Positions 48,400-64,000 of a DNA stretch of 64,000 nt are shown here, piece after piece (position 1 is the stretch's first letter; every line of letters begins with the position of its first letter). The position numbers and the translations under genes were made by a program. The stretch spans positions 1,798,001 through 1,862,000 of the forward strand of contig WARS01000065.1 in the NCBI GenBank assembly GCA_008933995.1, read 5' to 3'. The DNA is from Datnioides undecimradiatus (taxonomy: Eukaryota > Chordata > Actinopteri > Lobotiformes > Datnioididae). The notes under the pieces were generated by a model. That model had not been told where the DNA came from. It saw nothing but the letters and a program-made list of their open reading frames with translations, and made no database searches.

Positions 48400-48824
48400 C
48401 AGCTGCTAGCTAAGTTAGCTACAGTAGACAGTTAGCAACTAGCTTCAGAGTCCTAGAGCCTTTACTACATATGAAGGACTGAGCAAGTGTGCGCGGGTGT
48501 GTCTGTGTGTGAGTGTGACAGCGTGCGTGTCGACGCTTTGAGCGCCCGTTCGGCCGTCCCGAAGTCACTCCGTGTCTACCTGTGTGTGTGTGTGTGTGTG
48601 TGCGCGCGCCGACGCGAGAGTGTGTGTGTACATAAACCCCCCCATATCTCCTTCTTCCTCTTACGAGCAGCAGCGTGTCTGTGATTGTGTGTGTGAGGTT
48701 AGCAAGCAAAGAGGCAAACGCACACACACAAACACACTCTTGATAGTCGACTGTTTACAATCGGTGTCCGGTTACTTGACAGCGGATTCTCATCATTTAC
48801 TGACACCGACAGAGCCACCAGCAT
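48400..48824 (+). other. pc: Probable noncoding exon 1 of pyruvate carboxylase
   Basis: A GC-richer segment with CpGs ends CAGCAT|GTGAGT at 48824/48825, a strong splice donor. It contains a (GT)n-(GC)n alternating purine-pyrimidine tract (48581-48610). The next supported acceptor on this strand is at 60186-60187, just before the pc ATG, which implies an 11.4-kb first intron. Vertebrate PC genes are known for separate noncoding 5' exons. The transcription start is not determined. Confidence 0.5.
48581..48610. repeat. (TG)n-(CG)n alternating tract in the probable pc exon 1
   Basis: About 20 bp of TG followed by TGCGCGCGCC: strictly alternating purine-pyrimidine with a CG end, so Z-DNA-prone. 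Confidence 0.9.
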
Positions 48825-51800
48825 GTGAGTACTGACGGGTAACGTGGTGTGTGTGTACGACTATGAATGAGTCGCGTGTGTATGTGGCTGTCATTGAATG
48901 TGTTTGACCTAAACCAATTCCGTTTCTTCTTGAATGTCCGGATGGCTTCACGTGTAACCCTATTTGCATGTGTCTTGCTGTCAGCGTGGTAACAGATGTC
49001 TAGTCCAACTTTCCAGCCGAGTCTAACTACCATAGCTGCACAGTTGCTGCAGAAGTACATTAACAACTTGTGTTTACCTCAACCAAACTATGCTCATTAA
49101 AAAAACTTGTTCGGAAAGCAAACACCGGCTTTGGTACTGCTAGCTACATCAAGTCAGTTCAGTCATGGCTAACTCCTGACTCCTTTTAGCTGAAATATGC
49201 ACCCATAAACTTTAACTCCTTACAGCTGCACTTACCAAAGTGGGATCAAAGTGCTGTGTGGTGCTTGCAAGAGTGTCGTTAAATTGGCAGCTTTTTCAAT
49301 GGAGTTTTGCATTAGTCTGAGCAGAACAAAACCTGCAGCAGTGACTGCTTTTGTCACAAGTTACCTTCTGATACTGTCCCACCTGCAGAATAGACAGTGA
49401 GGTATTATTGTGGTGTGCCAGATGACGGTATTCGTTTGGGAATTCTGGTATTTAAAAGGGCAGGAGGCACCACATAAGGGACATTTCCGGAATTACCCCT
49501 TGTGCTTATGTCAGGAGGGAATAAATGTTTACATGTTGAAACTTGTAGATTGCATAACATGCTCCTTGAAACTGCACATGAAAGCTTTGTGTGTGTGTGT
49601 GTGTGTGAGGGAGATGACCTGATTTTTTTCAGTGTTGCAGACATTTGTTCTCCGCTCTTCCACCTTTGAACCCGTGCATGTGTATCTATTGTGTCAGAAT
49701 CATTTGACTGCACAGTTTGCTCGTCCTCAAAGCAACCTTTACTCGGCTTCAAACACCGGTTAAAAGCAGGACAGCTGTCCCATCCCAGAGCGCAGGGAGG
49801 CCCAGAGGGAGCTGTGCAGTGATCAAGCAAAGGACATTTATCTTCACAAGTCATAAGCAGAACTTAAAGTAATTCTTCCAGCGGGATCGTGATCAGAGAT
49901 GCGACGGCTGTAAAGGGTTGCGCTCTGTGTCTCAGGCCTCTTAAAGTGACTGAGGTGGCCTTGTGCGGTTGATGGACATGTGCCATTCACTCATTCGCCT
50001 TGATGTCATTACTTGACGCAGCAATGCCAAGGTAATATACTGACAATGTTCAAGGCAACTGGGACACATTATAATCCCATGACAATGAGGTTTCAGCGCT
50101 TTGTTTTCCATGAACATGCACTCTGCCTCGTAAATCTCTAAAGAAGACGTTTGTAGTTTTTTCCATTTACAAATTTCCTCAAAAGTTCACTCAAAATTAA
50201 ACAGTTGAAGGCTTCGAGCTTCCCAGAAAGACACTTCCACTGCTGAGTTCTGCAGGAGCAGTTGAACGGACAGGAGTAGTTGTTACTGTTATGATTGCGA
50301 CAGAGCAATAAAACAAGAAGTAAGCATGCTGCAAAGTCATTTTGAGATATCAGACACTGCACAGACGTTTCGTGTAACTTTAATCAGTTAACTGTTATAA
50401 CTGTCTTCGTAGTTTGTAACTGTGCTGATGCCTAAGTTTAGACTGTATTCGTTAGGATGCATGGAGCACTGGGATGGTGAGAGGATATTACATTCCCATC
50501 AGCAAACACTTAAATGATTTTTGGAAGCATGCCTTTTAAATCTTATTTCCTGTAACTTTCAACAACACTTTGCACGCTTTTTAGGATACATTAAATCAGG
50601 AGTCGGGGAGGACTGCAGGGAGAACATTTTGAACTCCAGTGTTTTTGCATCAGAGGTGGTACAGTGTGTCCCTCTAGGTGTGCCAAAGCAAGGGTCGTGG
50701 CTCTCGTGTTTGTCACTTTAAACAGTGCATGCGTCTCCCGAGCTGCAGTTGTGTTTCTAGTTGCACGTTAAAGGAAACATATTATTTATCGAGTCATGCG
50801 TCGTCAGTGTGACTTACTGCTGAGATTGTGTTGACAAAGCGCGGTAATTGTTGTTTTCTATGAAAGTGAGAATAAGAAAATGACCAAATCATCCATGCTT
50901 CTTTTGAAACTGTTGACCGTCTACTCTTCATAGGAGCAGGACACCATCCTGCAAATAGCTTTGATGAGTGGTGTAGGAGTTAGAAAGAAATCTGTCACAC
51001 TGGGAGGGAAGTAGTAAACACTCTGTGGGAGTCTGACACTCTGATTTTTACAAATGAACTTCTGTTGGAAGAAAAAAGATTATTTCTGTCTTTTGTTGCA
51101 CCTGAAGTGTTTGGTTGTGTTCAGCCAGTCTTTGTTGAGTGCCTTACCAGTTTTGTAGGAATAAATACAGTTCCTGTCTCTACTAAACCCAGCATACATC
51201 ACTTAAAACGCCCCTTCCCCTCCCTAACTGACATGCGTCAGATTGAGAAGGTGCTATCTCTCTGGGCCTCAGCACTGATTGATGATGCAGTGCTTAGGAT
51301 CCGTGATAGACTGATCCAGCTGTTATTAGCAGGTGTTCAGCAGAATCGTGAAACCCTGCGCGAGTGTTGAGCGTCAGCCGTGTCTGGAGGACCTCTGCTT
51401 CTTCCCTCGAGGTTTGGTTGAGGTTAGGGGTGGGCTTGTAAAGGCTAGCTCTCATGCTTTTAGCAGCCCCTCACCCACAAGAATGTGCACGCGTGTTCGA
51501 TAACCAGCTAACTGCTGGAGACCCCTCTCGGGTTATAAAGGGAGCAGAAGATTTCATGAACAAACAAATACCAAGATGTCTATTTAGAGTACAAACGACT
51601 TATTTTAAACTGTTTTCAACTGAATCTGTTAGCCAGGTTTTCACTTTCTACAGGAAGTGGTGGAGCCTGTAGGCCATTTTCAGGGTTTAAGGGGACATCT
51701 AATCCCTCTGCTCTACAGCTCTCTGGTCAAGAATTTTCAAGATTTTGCGCTAATTTTGCTGCCATTCTCACTAAATATGGACACTTTTCTCAAGCAGATA

Positions 51801-54209
51801 GCCCAATGCTGTGTGTAAATCCCAAAATAATGGTCAAGTTGAAAACCTGTCCCTAATGGGCTGCGGTAGACCATTAACAAGTCACTTCCTGGCTGCTATT
51901 AGGCTATGAGGCAAAGTAAAAATGTGAAAATGGGTCCTGGGCCACAGCGTGCATGGGTTATTTTAGAATTATGTAATAAAGCTGGTAGGGGGTTTCTCTT
52001 TCTCAGCATATTATATCCATAGGGGGGGGGGCTATAGCAGCAGGAGGATGGAGCATCTTATTGACACAGCTGGTAGAGACGGAGGGTGACAGTGAAAGTC
52101 AAGCGCAAGTACCACAGATTGTACTTAAATGCATACAACTAATGCAAAGTTGCGTTCAAATGAGTGTGTGTTTGGGGATAAGACTTGAACGTGCGTATTC
52201 AGCGAGAGGTCTTGCTTCTTTCCCAGGTCCCGTTAAAGTGCAGAGGATTTCTCGCTTGCGCCTCTTTCGACCTCCCCAGACTGCTTGCGAATTCGAACCC
52301 ACGCTCTCACTTTCCACAACATTTATGCCACTTTTCAGTCCGGTCACAGGCATCTGTTATGTCCCCACGCGGTCAGCCCGGCTAACCTCGTTCCTGCTGT
52401 CTAAGCATGTGTGGCTGTTGATAATTGGGACCTTTTTAAACCTCACCATTAACCGCTGCTCGCTGCCCCAGCACAGCCGATCCTACACGTACGTTACTCG
52501 CAACCTTTATCTTATTCCTGCACGATGTTGTGCAAGGACAGCTTGGTAAACAGCAGTCTAGCTTGTGCTGTTTACTCAGCCCATGATTGCACGGTGCCGC
52601 AGAGGCTGTAACTAAAGTTATTTTGAAAAGATTCAAAAAGACGCCACGGGGAGACAAACTGATCTTTGACTTCTGTTTTGCCACCGAGCTTCCTGTTTTG
52701 CTTTGTCCACATTTTGATTGCGTTAAAGGAAATGTCATGACGATATTACACGTGCCTGTGTTTGAGGAGCAGTGATCTACTTTGTCTTAGTTTACACGCA
52801 CATGTGCGGAGTCATCAGTTCTGCCTATCAGGTCAGGGGCAGGTAGGACAGAGGAGGAGACTGAGGAGGAAGGGAGTGTGGATGACTGCACGCACCCATT
52901 TTCCTTTCTTTGTCGTTCACCCCCCCCCAACCACAAATGGCTTTTTCAGGAATCATTGGGACGCTGGGAGACTTTGCTTTATCTCGCTTCTCTTCTCTAC
53001 ATTAAACAATTCGGTCTACCATTGAGTGTGAGTCAGTGTGAGTGCTTGTGAGGCAGTCTTCTGTCTGGACGTGTTGAGGCTGGAAGCTCTGTGTCGTCTT
53101 ACATGTTTGAAGGCAGCCTGTCAGGTGTGCTCAGTCATCTACACTGTTGTTTGGACATGAGTTGTGCAGACAGACGCTCGTAGGTCTTCCCCCACCTGTA
53201 GCTCTGTTGATGCAGCGCACCACATCTTGTTGTACAGGGAGAAACTCCAAGAGCTCTGTGTAACCATAGCTACACTTTCTCTCTACATAGTAAGCTGCAT
53301 ACTTTAACTCTGGGGTCTCCAACCTTCTTTCCTCCACCCAAACCAGCTCAGTGAGCATCTTTTCAGTCAATATTTATAAGATATTAATATGAAACGCCCA
53401 CATTTTGTTTCAAATCATCTCAAATTTAGCCTTGTTGTCTTTTTAAGCCTTACATGGCCTAACGTTACTGATGTAACCAAACCTGGAGACGCCATAAAAG
53501 CAGCGTAACTTGTTTAATTGACAGCTGACCAGTGAATAAAGGGGGCGGGGTGTCCCGGGATGTGACTGTGATTGGATAGAAATTTGAAAAAGGTTAACCA
53601 CGTCACGTTTGTGTCAAATTTATGTATGTTTAACCTTCGGCAAGTCACTCAGAGTGTGTGACGCGTTTGAGACCCCTGCTTTTGCTTTTTTGGTGTTTTC
53701 AAATTAAAAGTGACAGACGCTCCAGAGGCCGCTCTATGTATATTAAACTCAATTTCTCAGCAGTGTGTTTCTTAGACTCACTTTCTCACTCTTGAGATCA
53801 ATAAATGAGATATTTGCTGCAAAGGATGAAAAGGTAGATTCTGTGTTATTGCGCAAATGTTGGCAGATAAGCGTGCGTATGGATTTGCCCCACAATCAGT
53901 GAAATGGGGCAAAGTTGATGCTCCTTATGTGTGTTTGTGTGTCACAACATGACGGGCTGCGTGCGTCAAAACAGAACCGAACTTTGATCCCTGACAAGTT
54001 AATGTATGAGCCGGAAATCACCCCTGTTCTTCTTAAGCTGCCATGAACACACGTGGTGGTCATCACCCTCTGGCCTGTGACCCTTCTCTTAGGACAGAGG
54101 AGCGTCTGATTCGCGCGTGCTGTCGTCGTGGTTTAGCTGCTCTCAGCTCAGACGCACGGCTGAGAACCTGTTACTGGTTTATTGAGAAATGCTCCTGCTT
54201 GTTTGTGCC

Positions 54210-54211
<2 letters not shown>

Positions 54212-54245
<34 letters not shown>
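54212..54245. repeat. (GT)17 microsatellite
   Basis: About 34 bp of perfect GT. Confidence 0.95.
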
Positions 54246-54250
<5 letters not shown>

Positions 54251-57200
54251 TGTGTGATTCACAGACAGGACAACAGAGTGAATTGAGAAGGGTTATGGAG
54301 CACATTTGGCAAAACACCTACATTCCACTTTGGCTTGTACAACTGTAATTTAATTCAGTCAGTTTTAAAATTGATGCTATTGTTGAGGCTTGAGGTGGAG
54401 AACAGGTTTTTAGTGTCAAGTCTTTGTGAAATGTTTCAGTTTAGCTCTGGACAGACAGCAGATGTACGTATTGACGCTCGGAGGTGAAGAAGCGCCATCT
54501 TTCGACCCTTTCTCAACACTTTAGCTCTGCGCTGAACTGTGAAACTTCTGTGTTAGAGAGTAAAGGTTCATACCTAAGCGTTTGCAACAACAAGGGGGTC
54601 TGCGTCTGGTTTTGTGTCTCCAGATTGAATCATGTGGAACTAAATGTTGCTGCTGAATAACTGCAGCCTGATCCGTGCTCCTTGGTTTGAATTGTGTCCC
54701 GTTGCCCGGGAAGCGGAGGGAGCTGTGGTGCTCCCAGTTTGTTTGTTTTTTATTTTTTATTTTTTTAGCGACGTGGTCTTTTAAAAATGATACTTCAGTA
54801 TCTTTTAAATTAGTAAATCACTGGGCTGGTTTGTGGGGTGCATCGTCGCCGTGTGAAACAAGAGGACCCACTATCCCTTTTATTAGTTTTAGACTCAGTT
54901 AAAGGCAAAGGTCACATTCCTGTGCCACGGTCCCCCCAGAAAGCTCTAAAAGGGAGACGACGTGAAACGTTGCCAAATGGTTTTAGTTTTTCCCACATCA
55001 GACACGTGTTGTTTTGGAAATATTGATGCTTAGGATAATTACTCATGACTTCTGTCAGGAATCCTTCATGGCGCATTGGGAACCTTTTACGCTTTAAACC
55101 CTCATTCACTGACAAGCTCCTAAAACCTGCCTGCTGTGATTCTCTCCTCTGTGCCGGCCATGCAGTTTGATTTTGAGCATTGCTAGTTGCCACAACAGGG
55201 ACCACATGAGCTCTCTGACTCATTTCACAGGCCACTGGACAAAGCTGATCCCAGTGGAATCCCTGTAATCCATCTGAAAGAGATTTATTAGTTGTTTGTG
55301 GCAGAAGAAATAAAAAAACTAGCTATGCTAAGTTATGTCTTAGATTTTCTATTGCTGCGGATAGATCTGACTCCCTCCAGGCTGTTTTACACCTAAAAAT
55401 ACAGAAACACCTACACAGTTAACTGCAACCCAGCTGAATAGCACCTTTTTGATGAAGCACCTTCAGTGTGCATAAATGGAGATTATATCATGAGGAGTTC
55501 CTGCTTCCTGTGGGCTGTGCACACATCAGATGGTGTTTGATTATATCAGTTAGTACTGACATGAGCCAGTCTGTCTGTTAACAACAGTCTCTGCTCAGGG
55601 CTGTAAACTGATCAGTCCACTCAGAGACCCTGTCGTGATGAAGAGACTTTGATCAGGTCGCATCTGCACAGTTAAGCTGCTGAAGTTGGGATTCCAGTTC
55701 TGAAAACAGGTTTAAAGGTGGACATTGACTGCAGCAGTGGCTCACTGTTATCTGTTACTGATGGCTGTATGTTACGGCCGCAGCGTTGTGCATGATGATC
55801 ATCAGTCAGAGCTGCGTGAAATCCATTTTCACTCCAGTAATGTTCTATTTTGGTGACCTAAAATGGGGAATCCCTGATGTCCTAATGCTTTAAAGACAAC
55901 TGCGAACTTCAAGTGGCTTACAGGTCCGGGCTTCCTGTGTTCTTTGTCGAAGTGTGAGTCAGGCACCACAATGGACAAATGTTTTCCGCTGCGAGCCCCC
56001 ACGTTCTAAAACGAGCAATGTGTTTTCACCAGTGTGAGAGCTAAGATAGACGTGGACACAACAAATCTTTGGGTTTTTTTTGTTGCTCATTCAACATTTT
56101 AGATATGAACTGTAGCAGTGGAAATTCAAAAAGTTGTATTTAACCTAGTTGTTTGTAGATAAAAGTGCACTGTCAGCGTTCTGTCAGCTGTCGGGACTCT
56201 TGGAGAGTAGCTGAGGGCTACCCTTTTTCCATCCTTTTATACATTATTATTATTATTATTAAGTCCTGATAAAGATATGCTCTTACTCTGAGGCACGCAT
56301 CAGAGACAAGGGGACAGATCAGCAGTATGACACTGAGGCACAAAACCAAAATTACCCACAAGTCGTGCCGCCACACATTTGACATTCCTTTCATACCAAA
56401 ATGTAGCCTTGAGTTTACGAGTCTCCGCCCCTCGCCGTGGCACATTTTAATCGCCCGCTCCATCCGTCAGTGCAGGGAGAAGGGAAGGAAAGTAAGGAGC
56501 TGTTGAATCAGAGCCTGACGGAGGTTTTGGGATGTATCATATAAGTAGTTACTGAGATAATTTACAACTTAGCATGCGTGTGGAGAATCATTACTGTGCA
56601 GTATTTCAGGTCAGGAAGTTTTCTTCCCTCTGCGGGCCACAGGGTCTGCGAGATTTCCAGCTTTCATGAGATCAAAGAGCATTTTAGATAAGAGGCCGCA
56701 GCTTAAATTAAGCATCATTAGGCTGCTGGCTGGGTAATATTTTAATGTCATCTTCAGTTCATATCATTATTGAACTTAAATCAATACACGTTGGCCTGCC
56801 TGAGCTACTGTAAAATGTCACCTTTCTGAAGAAACTGAAACGTCGAAGCCCATACAGCAGTCTGGCTTGATTACAGTACAAGTTTGATGTAATCTCATTA
56901 CATTAAAAGGATATGTTCTAAGATATATTTGAAAATGCTTTTAGTGTGGCTTTAAGGCTGTTAGGTGTTACAGATTAGGAACCTAGCTGCAAATCTGAGA
57001 GGAATTAGTTGCGAATGTGTCAAACTTCAATGAAAACGTATCACCCAACCCCAGTGGCACCAAACTGTAATTCATATGCCTGTCCTGAATCCTTTTTTAG
57101 TGGCCTCTGGAGTTTTGGTAGAAATCAATATTTATTGTAGTATATGTGAAGCTGAGAGGGGGCCTGACTCTGGAAGGACTCAGCCCGACATCCCTCCATT

Positions 57201-57339
57201 CAGTTGGACGGCATAGCGCTGCAGCACCTCTTGGTCTTTTGGTTTAACATGCATTTAAATAGTGCAGTGCAATAGTATATTGACAAAACGTACAGTATAT
57301 GTTGTATTGTAAGAGCAAAGAAGAAAGATAAAATAAGAT

Positions 57340-57380
57340 ATATTTAGCTCCAGCCCTTGTATTCAAGCCGCACCGGAGAG
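57340..57380 (+). other. Possible alternative noncoding exon of pc ending in a donor
   Basis: CCGGAGAG|GTAAGT at 57380/57381 is an excellent 5' splice site at the edge of a locally GC- and CpG-rich patch (57360-57600) inside pc intron 1. Mammalian PC uses alternative first exons, so an alternative promoter here is possible. No other evidence; the left boundary is arbitrary. Confidence 0.2.
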
Positions 57381-59999
57381 GTAAGTTCAACGTGGGACGT
57401 TTGCCGGTCTGTCCGGTTCACCTGCCCCGCTCCTCTCTGCGCTGCTGTTGTCTCCCTGTCGTATTCAGGCCTTGGGGAAACTGTATCCGTTTCACCGCGT
57501 GACTCTGTTTCTTTTGTGTAGGCATAGTATTCTGTTTCACCGACAGACTCAAGGCGTTCATTGACAGTCAAGACGCACCTCTTTACAGCAGGTCCTTCGC
57601 TCATTCAGTCATCGACCAAAATAAGTTGCACATAATCCTAAATAACTTCACCATCCCTGAAGTAAAAGCGTTGTCACCTTAAAGGAAATGAATGAAATGA
57701 ATGACCTGTGGCTTTATTTGCTTAATACCAACTAATCTGGGTGATCTATTCTTGGAGCAGTCAGTCCACATTCTTGACAGAAGTCCACCTAAAGGACACT
57801 GTGTTTCTGGGTTCATGTAACAGTGTCAATTTGATTTGTTTCATTTGCCCGCAGTGTTACTCTGCCTCTCACCCAGTGCATGATGGGATAGGCTCAAGAC
57901 TTTCCCACCATACACTAAATAAATATTGAATTCGACTCCTCACAGGGGCGAATTGAACTTCTCTGTTGGTTGCCTTTCCCTGCCGTCATCCCTGTGTGTT
58001 GGCGTCTGGGCATAGTGACTGTTTCCGGTTGATTATCTTGTGGTAATTCATCTTTAAGTGAAACCCTCCAACCCCCGGTAACAAACAGGAAGTGACGCGT
58101 GTGCATTGAATGTTTGGGGAAGACGCTGGCATTCCAATGGTTGTATGTCTTTAGATTAATGTCTAATTTATGGTATAGTTTAACTTTTTTTGGTTGTGTT
58201 TTAAAGTGTCTTTTGAAAGATAGCTTAAATGTGTGTGATTTGGTTAAAGAGAGAGTTGTGGGGGAATTTTCCCGTTTTTTTTTTTTTTTTTCCCCCACTT
58301 TCCTCAAGTCAGAAACAAATAAATGCCTCAGGACAGACGTCTTGTGTGCATTCGGTGCAGTCTTAAGTTGTGTCAAAGAGCAATATTTGGCTACCTTAGC
58401 TCAATTGTTGAGTCTTAAATAACTGGGAACTGAGTGAAAATGAAAGCAAACTAAAGAGCGAGTGTGAAGGTGCCTTTGTCTGCGGTGTTCTCCCAGAGTC
58501 TGACCTTGAAACCCCTTGTTTTAGATCAGTATTTGTAAATTCTGGGATTTCCTATGAGTGAGACTCATCAGTCAGCAGAGTCCTCACTGACTGCATCGCT
58601 CTGGTTTGACCACAGTGTGGCAGCAAAGGACTGTCGGTGAGGTGCAACCCAGTAGTCGGACCACAAGAAGAAGCCTCCACCCTCCTCTGCCTTCTCATTC
58701 TCACTGTCAGACAGCTCCCACCAGTCAGCCTAGCAGTTTCCACCACAGTGAATAAGAGACGTAGCATCCGCTGAGGAGGTAGCTGTTTACCATTTGCACC
58801 TCGCTGCATCGCTGCATGTGTTAATGAATGTGTATGCCTTTGTGTCCCCTACTTACTCTGTAGGTGAGCTTGTCTGTATGTTTGGTAACAGGATGCAGCA
58901 CTTCAGTAGCTGTCTGTCTTCAGGGGGTTGTTGATTATGTAGACATCAAACCATAATGTCAGTGTCAGTGTTAGGTGTACTTTCTGCTTTGTTTCTGTTG
59001 GTCTTCTTCGCTGAACAGTTTAGCCCTAAATCAAGTGAGGGAACAAAGTGTGTGAGTGTGAGTGTGTGCCGCTGTAGTTGCTGTGATTCTGAACCAAAGT
59101 GGTCTGCATTTGAAAGAAGCAAGTCTGTGTTTTCTACAATTAAATCCGTGTAAAGGATCAGATGGAGGCAGCACTGCTGGTTTAATCATAGTTCATGATC
59201 TGTATCTGAATATTTCTGTTTCAACTGAAGAAACAACAAAGGGACCACAAACGCACCAGGAGCTTGCGCTGTTTAATTAGACACACCTGCAGCTGATTGG
59301 GGGCCCAGAAAGACCAACGCCTGCTGATTGGCTGTCGAATCAGCACCTTCCCTATATGGAAATGCAATACCTCCTCCCAGGAACAAGTTGTAGGATTCTT
59401 TAGTCAGTCAAGCCACACTGTTTTATCAGTTTCACCCAGCAGCACCCAGGTCCTTTTGCTCCATATAACATTAATTGGTTAATTGATTGAGCGTCCTCAA
59501 GCATGTTGAGTGGCCTGTTTTTAGTTTAGAGACTATCTGTGCGGCACTTTTATCAAAGAACACTCCATGTTTTCCACTTTAGCATCACATAATCAGAAAA
59601 AGCATCTTTTTTTTAAGTGTCATCCATCCTGGTGGTCACAATATGTTAATGTAAAATATATGTTTTGATGTTAGGGCTAGAATTTGAATAAACTACAATT
59701 TTCTGTAACTTTGAAACAGGAGCGCACCTTCTGTATGCACCTGTCATGTTGCCTGTCCTCAGATGGTGTGAGATATTCCCAGAAACTTTCATAGCAACAG
59801 AATTCAGAGGCACGCGTCTTAGATTCTTCTCCCATCATACAGCTTTTTCTTCACGAGTGCGGGACTAAGCTCAGAATCCTGGTGAATATCAGCGCGCTGG
59901 CAATTAAAATGTTCAGAGAAAATACCGCGCAAGTTGAAAGGAACAACCACACATGCTCGGCAACGACTTAAAAGGGCCTGCAGCTAGATTTAACCTCCC

Positions 60000-60001
<2 letters not shown>

Positions 60002-60028
<27 letters not shown>
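60002..60028. repeat. A27 homopolymer
   Basis: 27 consecutive adenines, 160 bp upstream of the first coding exon of pc. Could be the tail of an old retroelement insertion, or simple slippage. Confidence 0.9.
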
Positions 60029-60032
<4 letters not shown>

Positions 60033-60188
60033 TCACACCTCCTTGTTTAAATTATTTTCAAAGCATTATCAGCCTCTTCCATCTTGAGTTCTGTGCAGGA
60101 CATGTATTATATTTGACAAGGTTCAGTGTCTCAGTCTGACACCGCAGACACCGCGCACGTTAAACCTTTTCTTTCTCTTCCTCCCAGG

Positions 60189-63720
<3,532 letters not shown>

Positions 63721-64000
63721 GTGAAGAGCGTTCATTACCACAACATGTTAGAAAAGGACGGTGACTTTCGGAGACATGGGCGCCGAGCGTCTCCCAGAGA
63801 AGACGGTTTCAGGAAATACAAATCTTCAAAACAAGTCCCGAACTTTATGACAGCAAAATACTAAATTTCTGTAATAAACTGTTTTTTTTTAAAATCCAGA
63901 AGTCAAGAATTGGCTTCGAATATTCAAAGAGCATTAAATTGCCTGCAGTGTATTTCCATACAGAAAGCCCATGACCTTGCTGCTCTGCATATACACAGTA

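Larger units (their letters stand above)
48825..60187 (+). other. pc: Probable first intron of pc (11.4 kb)
   Basis: From the donor at 48825 to the acceptor TCCCAG at 60187. Contains no convincing coding exon. Includes a 162-codon ORF (52061-52549) with no family resemblance, a (GT)n tract (54212-54245), T- and A-runs (about 58275-58291 and 60002-60028), and a GC-rich patch with a donor at 57.4 kb. Confidence 0.5.

Noticed and set aside
52291-52304. 14-nt match to the T-arm of tRNA-Leu
   Set aside because: The pairing half of the T-stem and the rest of the cloverleaf are missing; likely chance or a tiny SINE relic.

Overview
The window looks like nuclear DNA from a teleost fish, probably a spiny-rayed species. 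It has vertebrate genes split by short GT-AG introns, very dense (CA/GT)n and (GA/TC)n microsatellites, and short dispersed repeats typical of fish genomes. The genes were rebuilt exon by exon by following reading frame, splice sites and similarity to remembered vertebrate families. No database search was run.

Layout. 1-4,060: no gene seen; microsatellites, purine-rich tracts and a 42-bp AT palindrome. 4,579-9,724 (minus): complete snx15 (sorting nexin 15, 7 coding exons, 386 aa), with three identical tRNA-Leu(AAG) genes inside two of its introns, all in the same direction as snx15. 11,358-11,429 (minus): initiator tRNA-Met(CAT). 15,840-21,702 (plus): slc3a2 (CD98/4F2 heavy chain, one noncoding and 10 coding exons, 511 aa). 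21,703-36,196: about 14.5 kb with no gene I can support, apart from a possible upstream exon near 26.8 kb. 36,197-43,736 (plus): a complete ELM2-SANT-C2H2 gene (10 coding exons, 1,001 aa) of the TRERF1/ZNF541/MIDEAS family. 48,2xx to the window end (plus): the 5' part of pyruvate carboxylase, with a probable promoter and noncoding first exon near 48.2-48.8 kb, an 11.4-kb intron, and the first three coding exons (107 aa). The gene runs off the right edge.

SNX15, SLC3A2 and PC all lie on human 11q12-q13, so the window is a piece of that conserved block, with an ELM2-SANT gene between slc3a2 and pc. The genes do not form an operon or one pathway. Two themes recur. One is translation and amino-acid supply: initiator and leucine tRNAs sit near the heavy chain of the leucine transporter, which is a known ATF4 target. 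The other is possible ATF/C-EBP composite elements in slc3a2 intron 1 and in the pc promoter.

I found no convincing previously undescribed system. The most notable items are the tRNA-Leu cluster nested in snx15, a snx15 C-terminus encoded by a CA microsatellite, the paired stress-response-like elements, several perfect palindromes, and a few unexplained ORFs and splice donors.
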